Positions 1 through 5,510 of a stretch of DNA of 8,487 bases are shown piece by piece (position 1 is the first letter of the stretch; every line of letters begins with the position of its first letter). The notes beneath the pieces are model-generated. The model had not been told where the DNA came from. It did not search any database and saw nothing but the letters and a program-made list of their open reading frames with translations. Source of the stretch: Deltaproteobacteria bacterium UBA5799 (GTDB lineage Bacteria > Desulfobacterota > GWC2-55-46); contig DIDN01000138.1 in NCBI GenBank assembly GCA_002418185.1, positions 1 through 8,487 of the forward strand, read 5' to 3'. Position numbers and translations under genes: made by a program.

Positions 1-14
1 ATACCGTTTCGTCC

Positions 15-30
15 GCCCGCCTATGCGGGC
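15..30. repeat. Short GC hairpin after the last gene
   Basis: GCCCGC (15-20) and GCGGGC (25-30) pair around CTAT, 5 nt past the stop codon of the FrhB-like gene. No T-run follows on the minus strand within the visible DNA. It may be a transcript-end structure or part of a dispersed repeat; the window edge prevents a choice. Confidence 0.4.
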
Positions 31-34
31 AGGG

Positions 35-928
35 TCATTTAATGAAGTTTTCCTTGTCGTCGGGGCTGAAGACTATCATGGGCGGATGCGCCTTCTCGTC
101 GTAGCCCGATTTAAAGTCGAACGCGTCCTTCACGACCATTATCATCTTCTGGTTCACCAGGTTCAGGGGAATGTTCACCGGGCACGCCCTCTCGCACTCG
201 CCGCAGAAGGTGCACCTGCCCGTAAGGTGCATGGCCCTTATGAGGTTCCAGGAGAGGTTCCCCCTCGGGTGCGCCGAGGTCTCTATCCACTGGGGCATGT
301 TCTTCTCGGTTATGCACCTCTCGCAGTAGCAGAGCGAGCAGACCTGCCTGCACGCGTAGCACTTTATACACCTCGAGAACTCGTTTATCCAGAAGGCCCA
401 CCTCTCGGAGGGGGACCTGGAATCGAGTTCCCGTATCTTGTCGAAGACCATCCCGACCGGCGCCTCGGGCGGCGTGAAATCGACCTTCTCGCCCACGACG
501 AAGTCCGAAAGGTGCGGGTTCCTTACGTCGCAGTTGTGGCACTTGGTCGGCATGATTTCGGGCTTAAGCTCACCCTGCCAGAGGTCCTGCTTGTAGACGA
601 CGCCCCGGCATGTCATGCCGATTATATATACGTCCTTACGCTCAAGCTGCGCCTCGGAGATCAAGACGGCGATGTTCCTTATGTCGCAGCCCTTGGCAAC
701 GATAGCGGGCTTCCCGAGCGCCTGGATGTCCTTGAACTTCCGCGTAAGATAGACGGAAAGGTTGTTTACGCAGAGCGGGTTCCAGACGAGGGCTTCGACG
801 TCAGCCGCATCGGTTATGAATACCGGGGTGGTCCTCGTCTTCGCCCTGTTCCAGCCGTAGCCGATTACGACCTTGACCTCTCCGGAGGCAAGGAGCTCTT
901 TAGCCTTCTGTCTTAATATGTTTTCCAT
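35..928 (-). CDS. FrhB/FdhB-like iron-sulfur protein with two C-terminal 4Fe-4S motifs (Hdr-associated)
   Basis: A 297-residue soluble protein, probably an electron-transfer subunit of the neighbouring Hdr complex. The N-terminal half (about residues 15-140) resembles the F420-hydrogenase/dehydrogenase beta-subunit fold, with isolated cysteines in KGCDIRN (C81), GMTCRG (C107) and CHNCDVRNP (C130, C133). The C-terminal part has two ferredoxin-like motifs: C187, C190, C193, C197 followed by C200, C202, C205, and then C239, C242, C245, C249-Pro. Sixteen cysteines in all, with no signal peptide or membrane segment. The ATG start has an AAGG Shine-Dalgarno 8-9 nt upstream. It follows the HicB-like gene by 73 nt and ends the run. 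FrhB relatives bind FAD and pass electrons between a two-electron carrier and Fe-S clusters, so it may be the electron entry or exit for HdrA. The electron partner (NADH, F420, ferredoxin or other) cannot be told from sequence. Confidence 0.82.
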   Translation of the reverse strand: MENILRQKAKELLASGEVKVVIGYGWNRAKTRTTPVFITDAADVEALVWNPLCVNNLSVYLTRKFKDIQALGKPAIVAKGCDIRNIAVLISEAQLERKDVYIIGMTCRGVVYKQDLWQGELKPEIMPTKCHNCDVRNPHLSDFVVGEKVDFTPPEAPVGMVFDKIRELDSRSPSERWAFWINEFSRCIKCYACRQVCSLCYCERCITEKNMPQWIETSAHPRGNLSWNLIRAMHLTGRCTFCGECERACPVNIPLNLVNQKMIMVVKDAFDFKSGYDEKAHPPMIVFSPDDKENFIK

Positions 929-1001
929 CTGGAACGCCTTTTTTACGCTTTCATCGAGGGGCTTCGATTCCAGCCCCGCCGTTTTTTATCGGACCCGGCC
1001 C

Positions 1002-1217
1002 CTAATCGAGGGACACCTTGAACTTGAAGCATTTTACCTGTTTGAGCCCTTCTGCCCCGGCCTTTCTCACGTGCGTCTGGACAGCGGCCTTGAGGCTCTC
1101 GAAGGCCTCCTCAGAGCTGTCGCCCTCGGACTCCACGTCGAGCTCCGGGCAGTTGGCCCTGTAAGTGCCGTCCTCTTTCTCTATGAGCACAGCGCTTACA
1201 GATATCTCTTTTCCCAT
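1002..1217 (-). CDS. HicB/UPF0150-like small protein without a HicA partner
   Basis: A 71-residue protein with the compact HicB-type alpha/beta pattern. It has an N-terminal strand (ISVSAVLIEKEDG), then YRANCPELDVESEGDS followed by SEEAFESLKAAVQTHV, which matches the family signature of Cys-Pro-Glu-Leu, a Gly-Asp turn and a helix rich in Glu, Ala and Leu. In toxin-antitoxin pairs HicB neutralises HicA and usually carries a C-terminal DNA-binding domain. Here the protein ends right after the core with a Lys-rich tail (KQVKCFKFKVSLD), so no helix-turn-helix or ribbon-helix-helix is evident. No HicA-like ORF (about 60 residues, with a GSH motif) lies beside it. The ATG has a GGGTGG ribosome site 7 nt upstream, and only 12 nt separate it from the MvhD stop, so it is part of the transcription unit. 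It may be an accessory or regulatory protein of the Hdr module rather than an antitoxin; the function is unknown. Confidence 0.72.
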   Translation of the reverse strand: MGKEISVSAVLIEKEDGTYRANCPELDVESEGDSSEEAFESLKAAVQTHVRKAGAEGLKQVKCFKFKVSLD

Positions 1218-1229
1218 TCCATTGCCACC

Positions 1230-1703
1230 CTATTCGAGTTCGGTTTCCTTCAAACCCCTGTACTCCATGAAGGGGCCGAGCGCCTTCACCTCGTCGGTAA
1301 CCTTGTTTATGAGGTCCACCCATTTGATGGCCTCGGAGGCGGAGACCCACGAGAAATGGAGCCTCCGCATGTCTATTCCGGCGAACTCCATCAGGCTCTT
1401 GAAGCCTATCCAGCGCCTCCGGGCGTGGTAGTTGCCGGTCGTGTAGTGGCAGTCGCCCGGATGGCAGCCCGAGACCAGCACGCCGTCGGCCCCGTTCTCG
1501 AACGCCTTGAGGATGAATAGCGGGTCTATCCTCCCGGTGCAGGGGAGCTTTATTATCCTCACGTTGGGCCTGTACTCCATCCTGCTCGTGCCGGCGAGGT
1601 CGGCCCCGGCATATGTGCACCAGTTGCAGACAAAGGCCATTATCTTCGGCTCGAAAGAGCCTGAAGCAACCGGGGTTTCGTCTTTATCGAGATGTGCGCT
1701 CAT
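1230..1703 (-). CDS. mvhD: MvhD-type hydrogenase/Hdr iron-sulfur subunit (delta)
   Basis: A 157-residue protein of the MvhD/FrhD family (methyl-viologen-reducing hydrogenase delta subunit). In methanogens MvhD carries a [2Fe-2S] cluster and hands electrons from the hydrogenase to HdrA; in bacteria it usually links HdrA to other input modules. The diagnostic cysteines are all present: FVCNWC (C26, C29), LPCTGR (C55) and SGCHPGDCHY (C80, C85), together with the conserved GADLAGTSR segment. Residues 1-20 are a variable lead-in. The ATG at 1703 has an AGAAGG ribosome site about 6 nt upstream. It would normally sit next to hdrA, but here a DUF559 cassette and its repeats lie between the two, leaving 504 nt. 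The HicB-like gene follows 12 nt downstream. No hydrogenase large or small subunit is visible, so the electron donor is probably not H2 through an adjacent Mvh enzyme. Confidence 0.93.
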   Translation of the reverse strand: MSAHLDKDETPVASGSFEPKIMAFVCNWCTYAGADLAGTSRMEYRPNVRIIKLPCTGRIDPLFILKAFENGADGVLVSGCHPGDCHYTTGNYHARRRWIGFKSLMEFAGIDMRRLHFSWVSASEAIKWVDLINKVTDEVKALGPFMEYRGLKETELE

Positions 1704-1734
1704 CTGAAACCTTCTTAGTTTTCTTAAAAGCTTA

Positions 1735-1775
1735 TTTTTAATCCCCCTGCCCCTCTTAGAAATGGGGGTGTGAAA
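1735..1775. repeat. Direct repeat, left copy
   Basis: This is the left copy of the repeat pair flanking the DUF559 gene (partner 2163-2204). It holds C-runs at 1743-1747 and 1750-1753 facing a G-run at 1764-1768, giving an imperfect hairpin around AGA. It lies 31 nt upstream of the mvhD start. Confidence 0.7.
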
Positions 1776-1782
1776 CTTTTTT

Positions 1783-1807
1783 AACCCCTCTTTCTTAAAG
1801 AGGGGTT
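1783..1807. repeat. Perfect 11-bp inverted repeat after the DUF559 gene
   Basis: The arms AACCCCTCTTT (1783-1793) and AAAGAGGGGTT (1797-1807) are exact complements around a 3-nt loop, 7 nt past the DUF559 stop codon. No T-run follows on either strand, so it is not a canonical intrinsic terminator. It could still slow transcription or protect mRNA, and it may be part of the cassette end, because its C/G-rich arms resemble those of the adjacent direct repeat. Confidence 0.6.
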
Positions 1808-1814
1808 GGGGAGA

Positions 1815-2162
1815 TTATATTTTCTCAAAAATAATAGCCAAAACATAATCCGTATCCCTTAGCACCTCTTTATCAGAAAACCTCAAGACCTTCAGCCCTT
1901 GCTCTATTAAATATCCGTCTCGTATCCTGTCCTTTTCAATCCCTTTATCAGTATAGTGCTGCCCTCCATCGATCTCGATCACCAGCTTCGCCTTCGGGCA
2001 ATAAAAGTCGACGATATAATTCCCGATTATCCTCTGCCTGTAAACCTGAAAGCCTTTTAGCTGCTTTCCTCTGACCCTTGACCAGAGAAGCCTTTCGGCA
2101 TCGGTCATATTTTTCCGGAGCTCTTGCGAATATTTCTTGAGCCTCGGATTATAAAGGAGCAC
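1815..2162 (-). CDS. DUF559 family, Vsr-like endonuclease-fold protein
   Basis: A 115-residue protein of the DUF559 family, related to the very-short-patch-repair (Vsr) nuclease fold. The start is typical: NPRLKKYSQELRKNMTDAE, then LLWSRVRGKQLKGFQVYRQ. The nuclease-like core follows: IGNYIVDFYCP (D52), LVIEIDGGQHY (E63, D65, Q68, H69) and a C-terminal LRFSDKEVL segment. These acidic residues match the PD-(D/E)xK-like metal site expected for the family. The length is full. The start is GTG at 2162, with an AGGGGGG ribosome site 8 nt upstream that lies inside the flanking direct repeat. Codons are more AT-rich than in neighbouring genes, which suggests separate ancestry. It is co-directional with the operon and has no evident metabolic link to it. 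The substrate is unknown; a DNA nicking or repair role is inferred from the fold only. Confidence 0.88.
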   Translation of the reverse strand: MLLYNPRLKKYSQELRKNMTDAERLLWSRVRGKQLKGFQVYRQRIIGNYIVDFYCPKAKLVIEIDGGQHYTDKGIEKDRIRDGYLIEQGLKVLRFSDKEVLRDTDYVLAIIFEKI

Positions 2163-2204
2163 TTTTTAATCCCCCCTGCCCCCTTTAGAAAAGGGGGCGT
2201 GAAA
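2163..2204. repeat. Direct repeat, right copy, carrying the DUF559 ribosome site
   Basis: This is the right copy of the repeat pair (partner 1735-1775). It contains a clean hairpin, CCCCCTTT (2179-2186) against AAAGGGGG (2190-2197), around AGA. On the minus strand it ends with AGGGGGG and an A-rich spacer directly before the DUF559 GTG, so the repeat supplies the translation start signal. It begins 3 nt after the hdrA stop codon. Confidence 0.7.
2171..2177 (-). promoter_or_regulatory. Ribosome binding site of the DUF559 gene
   Basis: AGGGGGG on the minus strand, 8 nt before the GTG at 2162. It supports that start although GTG is non-standard, and it lies wholly within the right direct repeat. 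Confidence 0.55.
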
Positions 2205-2207
2205 AGA

Positions 2208-4181
2208 TTAAAACGCGTTTATGGCCGCAAACACCTGCTCGTCCGTATAGCCCTTCAAGTCTATGGATTTCGACCTGCAGGCCGCCACGCATACCCCGCA
2301 GCCCTGGCAGACGCCGTCGTTCACCCTCGCGACCCATCTTACGATATTGCCCTTCCGGTCCTTTATGGCCTCCCTCTCGATAGCCGTGTAGGGGCAGGCG
2401 GTAAGGCAGTCCCAGCAGGCGTTGCAGGTGACCTTGTTGACGAGCGCGGTTATAGGCTCCCTCGCCATCTCGTCGGCGGAGAAGAGCGCGAGCACCTTGC
2501 TCGCGGCGGCGCTGCCCTGTGCGACCGAATCGGGTATGTCCATGGGACCCATGCAGGAGCCCGCGAGGTATATGCCGGCTGTCACGGTCTCGACGGGTTT
2601 CAACTTCGGGTGGTACTCGTTGTAGAACCTGTGCTTGTCGTAGCCTATGCCGAGCCTCTGGGCAAGCCCGTCCGCTCCCTCCCTTGATACGATCGCGGTT
2701 GCGAGGACTACCATGTCGGCCTCTATCTCGACCTGCGAGCCGCTAAGGGTGTCCGCGCCCTGGACGATTATTTTCCCGTTTTTCTCGTACACCCTGGAAA
2801 CCCTGCCGCGGAGGTACATGGCGCCGTCGTGCTCTATCGCGCCCCTCACGAACTCCTCGTACCTCTTGCCGCCCGAGCGTATGTCCATGTAGAAGACGTA
2901 GGACTGGCCGCCGTGCACCTTGTGGGAATAGAGCTTGGTGTGCTTGGCCGTGTACATGCAGCATATCTTCGAGCAGTAGGAGACGCCCTTTTTCTCGTCC
3001 CTCGAACCCACGCACTGGATGAATACGACGCTCTCCGGGACCTTGCCGTCCGAGGGCCTCCTTATCTCGCCGCCCGTGGGGCCGGAAGACGACGCGAGCC
3101 TTTCGAACTGGAGCCCGCTTATGACGTCCTTTATCCTGCCGTAGCCGTACTCTCCGAAGCGCTCGTTGGGCATGAGCTGGTAGCCGGTGGCCACCACTAT
3201 GGCCCCGACCTCAACGGTTTCGAGCCTGTCTTCCATCTTGAAGTCTATGCACTTGGGACCGCAGACTATGGCGCAGGCGCCGCACTTGTCCTTCTGTATC
3301 TTGGGGCAGTTCGGCGCGTCTATTACGGGTATGTTCGGGACCGCCTGCGGGAAGGGCGTGTAGATGACCTTCCTCTTGCTAAGGCCCAGCTCGAAGGCGC
3401 TCTCCACCTTGAACGGGCACTTCTCCATGCACTCGCCGCAGCCGGTGCAGCGCTCCTCGTCGACGTACTTCGACTTCCTCCTGACGGTAACCGTGAAGTT
3501 GCCGATGTAGCCGTCCACCTTCTCGACCTCGGAGTAGGTGTAGAGGGTTATGTTCTCGTTAAGCTCGGCCTCGACCATCTTGGGCGTAAGGATGCACTGC
3601 GAGCAGTCCATCGTGGGGAAGGTCTCGGAGAGCCTCGCCATGTTGCCGCCGATGGACGGCTCCTTCTCGACGAGTATCACTTCCCTGCCGCCCTCGGCTA
3701 TGTCGAGCGCGGCCTGGATTCCTGCGATGCCGCCGCCGATGACGAGCGCCTTTTTCTTAACCGGTATCTTTATCTTCTTCAGAGGCTGGTTCTTCTTCAG
3801 CCTCTGTATGGTCATCCTGGTGAGGTCGACGGACTTTACCGTCCCCGTGGCCTTGGTCTTGTCGTGGTGCACCCACGAGCACTGCTCGCGGATATTGGTT
3901 ATCTCGCACTGGTAGGGGTTCAGGCCAGCGGCCTCGGAGGCCTTCCTGAAGGTCTTCTCGTGCATGTGCGGAGAGCAGGCCGAGACGATTATGCCGTCGA
4001 GGTTATTCTCCTTTATGGCCTGCTTCAGGGTCTCCTGGCCGGGAGACGAGCACATGAACTTGTAGTCGCAGGTGTAGACCACACCGGGGATCTTGGCCAT
4101 CTCCTCGGCGACTTTTTTGGTGTCGACGGTAGCGGCTATGTTGTTCCCGCACTGGCAGACGAAGACTCCGATTCTCGGCAT
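2208..4181 (-). CDS. hdrA: HdrA-like FAD/iron-sulfur electron-transfer subunit
   Basis: A 657-residue, full-length HdrA. In methanogens HdrA is the flavin-based electron-bifurcating core of heterodisulfide reductase; bacterial homologues serve varied redox complexes. The N-terminal domain has VFVCQCGNNI and SACSPHMHE. The FAD Rossmann motif is IGGGIAG (residues 148-154), ending VEKEPSIGGNM. Next come MDCSQC (C193, C196), a ferredoxin motif at C245, C248, C251, C255, and a second group at C300, C303, C307, C311. QCVGSRD leads into YCSKICC: C390, C403, C407 and C408 have the spacing of the unusual cluster near the bifurcating flavin of methanogen HdrA. Two C-terminal ferredoxin motifs follow (C586-C596 and C625-C635). 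The last lacks the usual proline after the fourth cysteine (CRSKSID). The ATG has GAGGG 8 nt upstream. The gene lies 203 nt after hdrB, and mvhD follows beyond the DUF559 cassette. Real bifurcation and its partners are not shown by sequence alone. Confidence 0.96.
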   Translation of the reverse strand: MPRIGVFVCQCGNNIAATVDTKKVAEEMAKIPGVVYTCDYKFMCSSPGQETLKQAIKENNLDGIIVSACSPHMHEKTFRKASEAAGLNPYQCEITNIREQCSWVHHDKTKATGTVKSVDLTRMTIQRLKKNQPLKKIKIPVKKKALVIGGGIAGIQAALDIAEGGREVILVEKEPSIGGNMARLSETFPTMDCSQCILTPKMVEAELNENITLYTYSEVEKVDGYIGNFTVTVRRKSKYVDEERCTGCGECMEKCPFKVESAFELGLSKRKVIYTPFPQAVPNIPVIDAPNCPKIQKDKCGACAIVCGPKCIDFKMEDRLETVEVGAIVVATGYQLMPNERFGEYGYGRIKDVISGLQFERLASSSGPTGGEIRRPSDGKVPESVVFIQCVGSRDEKKGVSYCSKICCMYTAKHTKLYSHKVHGGQSYVFYMDIRSGGKRYEEFVRGAIEHDGAMYLRGRVSRVYEKNGKIIVQGADTLSGSQVEIEADMVVLATAIVSREGADGLAQRLGIGYDKHRFYNEYHPKLKPVETVTAGIYLAGSCMGPMDIPDSVAQGSAAASKVLALFSADEMAREPITALVNKVTCNACWDCLTACPYTAIEREAIKDRKGNIVRWVARVNDGVCQGCGVCVAACRSKSIDLKGYTDEQVFAAINAF

Positions 4182-4205
4182 AACAGGACCCTCGTGTAAC
4201 TAGCT

Positions 4206-4230
4206 AAAAAGCTTCGGATTGAAAAAGCTT
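4206..4230. repeat. Two AAAAAGCTT copies 16 bp apart upstream of hdrA
   Basis: AAAAAGCTT occurs at 4206-4214 and again at 4222-4230, within the 50 nt ahead of the hdrA start. The spacing is about one and a half helical turns. It could be a regulator site or promoter-proximal A/T tract, but two 9-mers in AT-rich intergenic DNA may be chance. No convincing -35/-10 pair was seen next to them. Confidence 0.3.
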
Positions 4231-4257
4231 CTACAAATTCCTTTTTTGTTTCATGAC

Positions 4258-4338
4258 GAGATTGCTTCGGCCGGCTTCGCCAGACTCGCAATGGCCCGCT
4301 CTCTTTTGCCGTCATTGCGAGCGGAGCGAAGCAATCTC
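4258..4338. repeat. Inverted pair of a dispersed-type repeat unit between hdrB and hdrA
   Basis: The unit CATTGCGAG, variable core, CGAAGCAATCTC occurs at 4313-4338 and again, reverse-complemented, at 4258-4293. The outer arms (4258-4269 and 4327-4338) match over 12 bp and the inner arms (4285-4293 and 4313-4321) over 9 bp; the cores are 15 and 5 nt, and the central spacer is 19 nt. RNA from either strand could form a long interrupted stem-loop. From memory, units of this kind are scattered in many copies in diverse bacterial genomes, so this is probably a REP or MITE-like insertion. It fills most of the 203-nt gap (4182-4384), which otherwise shows no gene. Confidence 0.75.
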
Positions 4339-4384
4339 ATAACGAATCGTACAAATCATTCCAGCCCGCGTTCATCCGACGGAC

Positions 4385-5239
4385 TTAAACTATCCCCTTC
4401 TTCTTGAGAAGCGGCATTACGTCAGTTGCGTTCTTCTCGAAACCGAGTGTTTCGAGGTCCTGGCCGAGGGCAAGGCCCAGGGCCTGGGTAAAGTATATTA
4501 CTGGCACTTCATCGCCTGCAGCCGCGCCGCGGCTCTTCTCGAGGTTGTACTGGCAGAGCGGGCAGCTCGTGACCATAAGCTCCGCGCCCATGCCTGTCGC
4601 CGAATCGATGACCGCCCCGGAAAGGCGCGTAACGACCTCATCGTTATTCATGGCGAGGTGCGCGCCGCAGCACTCTATCCTGTTCGGGAACTCGACGGGC
4701 TCGGCCCCGAGGGCCTTCAAGAGGTCCTCGAATATGGTCGGCCTCTCGGCGTTGTCGATGCCCATGTCCTCGAAGGGACGAAGGAGCATGCAGCCGTAGT
4801 AGGCCCCGGCCTTTATGCCCTTTAACGGCCTTTTTACCGCCTCTTTCACCTTGTCGAAACCGATCCTGTCGCGGAGGACTTCGAGGTAATGGAGCACATC
4901 GAGGCTGCCGTCGTATTCCTCTTCTATGAAGCCGTTTACGACGCCCCTCTTGTCCCTGCTGTCCCTCATGACCTTGTTGGTCCGCTTAAGGACGTTATAG
5001 CAGACCGAGCAGAGGGTCGTGAGCGTGTCGCCTTCCTTCCGGGCCCCGGAGAGCACCTTTGCCGGGGCGCTCAAGCCCATGAGGTTGTCAGGGGCGAGCG
5101 GGAATGTCGCCCCGCAACAGTTCCACTGCCTGAGTTCCGCCATCTCGAAGCCCATTGCGAGGGCTGAGTCCCTTGCGGAGGAGTCGAACTGCTTGGCGAC
5201 CGTGTTTAATGTGCAGCCGGGATAATAAGATATCTTCAT
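4385..5239 (-). CDS. hdrB: HdrB-like subunit with two CCG domains
   Basis: A 284-residue catalytic-type subunit. HdrB carries two noncubane [4Fe-4S] clusters, each held by a CCG motif, which cleave the CoM-S-S-CoB disulfide in methanogens. In bacteria, which lack those thiols, the acceptor is usually unknown. Both CCG domains are intact: C9, C41-C42-G, C77-x2-C80, then C150, C190-C191-G, C226-x2-C229. Typical contexts are YYPGCTL, WNCCGAT, YYGCMLLRP, IECCGAH and TSCPLCQYNL. The length is normal and no membrane segment is present. The ATG at 5239 is the only good start, although its ribosome site is weak, which could lower expression or make it depend on upstream sequence. It is separated from hdrC by 271 nt and from hdrA by 203 nt, both repeat-filled. 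In methanogen thiol:fumarate reductase, TfrB joins HdrC- and HdrB-like parts, a relevant parallel given the fumarase genes upstream. Confidence 0.95.
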   Translation of the reverse strand: MKISYYPGCTLNTVAKQFDSSARDSALAMGFEMAELRQWNCCGATFPLAPDNLMGLSAPAKVLSGARKEGDTLTTLCSVCYNVLKRTNKVMRDSRDKRGVVNGFIEEEYDGSLDVLHYLEVLRDRIGFDKVKEAVKRPLKGIKAGAYYGCMLLRPFEDMGIDNAERPTIFEDLLKALGAEPVEFPNRIECCGAHLAMNNDEVVTRLSGAVIDSATGMGAELMVTSCPLCQYNLEKSRGAAAGDEVPVIYFTQALGLALGQDLETLGFEKNATDVMPLLKKKGIV

Positions 5240-5390
5240 AAAGACCGTATTCCGTGACCGTGATTCGTGGATTTTATAAGCCCTTGCAACTGCCCGTCCG
5301 CACTTAATCCATTACATTAACTTAACCAACTGGTTCGGTTTTCACCTGACTTCATGCCCGAAACATCCGTATGCGAGGAAGGGCAAGGGA

Positions 5391-5428
5391 TTGAACCGCA
5401 GCATACTTTTCTGTATGTGAGGATTCAA
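5391..5428. repeat. Interrupted hairpin in the hdrC-hdrB gap
   Basis: CATAC (5402-5406) pairs with GTATG (5413-5417) around a 6-nt loop. Outside it, TTGAA (5391-5395) pairs with TTCAA (5424-5428) across unpaired bases. There is no T-run, so it is not a classical terminator. It forms the hdrB-side part of a repeat-rich 271-nt interval (5240-5510) that shows no convincing gene. Confidence 0.4.
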
Positions 5429-5441
5429 GCCCGCAGCCCTG

Positions 5442-5505
5442 ACAAAGCAGGCGGATAGTTTCGCGGCATGAACAAAAGCAGACGGATAGTTTCCTTGCAT
5501 GAACA
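5442..5505. repeat. Two-copy ~30-bp tandem repeat after hdrC
   Basis: Units 5442-5471 and 5472-5502 share ACAAA, GCAG, CGGATAGTTTC and GCATGA, with about four mismatches and one inserted A; a third start (ACA) follows. The array lies immediately beyond the hdrC stop, in the gap before hdrB. It could be a decayed dispersed element or a small regulatory array. Its minus-strand reading gives a short open frame (5342-5542), but this overlaps the hdrC end, has repeat-derived residues and is not considered a gene. Confidence 0.65.
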
Positions 5506-5510
5506 CAAAC

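Larger units (their letters stand above)
1735..2204 (-). mobile_element. Putative DUF559 cassette bracketed by ~41-bp direct repeats
   Basis: Two near-identical sequences lie on either side of the DUF559 gene in the same orientation: 1735-1775 and 2163-2204. By eye they align with four mismatches and a one-base gap, and share a T5 start, a C5-6 run, TGCCCC, TTAGAAA, GGGGG and GTGAAA. The right copy begins 3 nt after the hdrA stop and runs up to the DUF559 start. The left copy lies between the DUF559 stop and mvhD. The enclosed DNA is clearly more AT-rich than the flanking genes. The layout suggests an inserted or recombining cassette within the hdrA-mvhD interval. No transposase, integrase or obvious terminal target duplication is visible, so the mechanism of movement is unknown and the boundaries are approximate. 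Confidence 0.5.

Noticed and set aside
23..916. Long plus-strand open frame opposite the FrhB-like gene (and similarly 2829-4199 opposite hdrA, 7734-8438 opposite mdh)
   Set aside because: These are antisense shadows of GC-rich coding sequence. Their translations are rich in Arg, Val, Leu and Gly without recognisable motifs, while the opposite strand encodes clear families with complete cysteine or catalytic motifs.
958..987. Possible plus-strand intrinsic terminator: GGGGCT/AGCCCC hairpin followed by six T's
   Set aside because: It points along the plus strand, where there is no gene to terminate. On the minus strand no T-run follows, and the stem is only 6 bp with an 8-nt loop.
1002..1217. 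HicAB toxin-antitoxin pair
   Set aside because: Only the HicB-like half is present. Neighbouring frames on both strands show no HicA-like protein.
1783..1807. Intrinsic terminator after the DUF559 gene
   Set aside because: The hairpin is perfect, but it is followed by A-rich rather than T-rich sequence on the minus strand and by G-rich sequence on the plus strand. It is kept only as an inverted repeat.
5442..5505. CRISPR array
   Set aside because: There are only two adjacent units with no spacers between them and no cas genes nearby.
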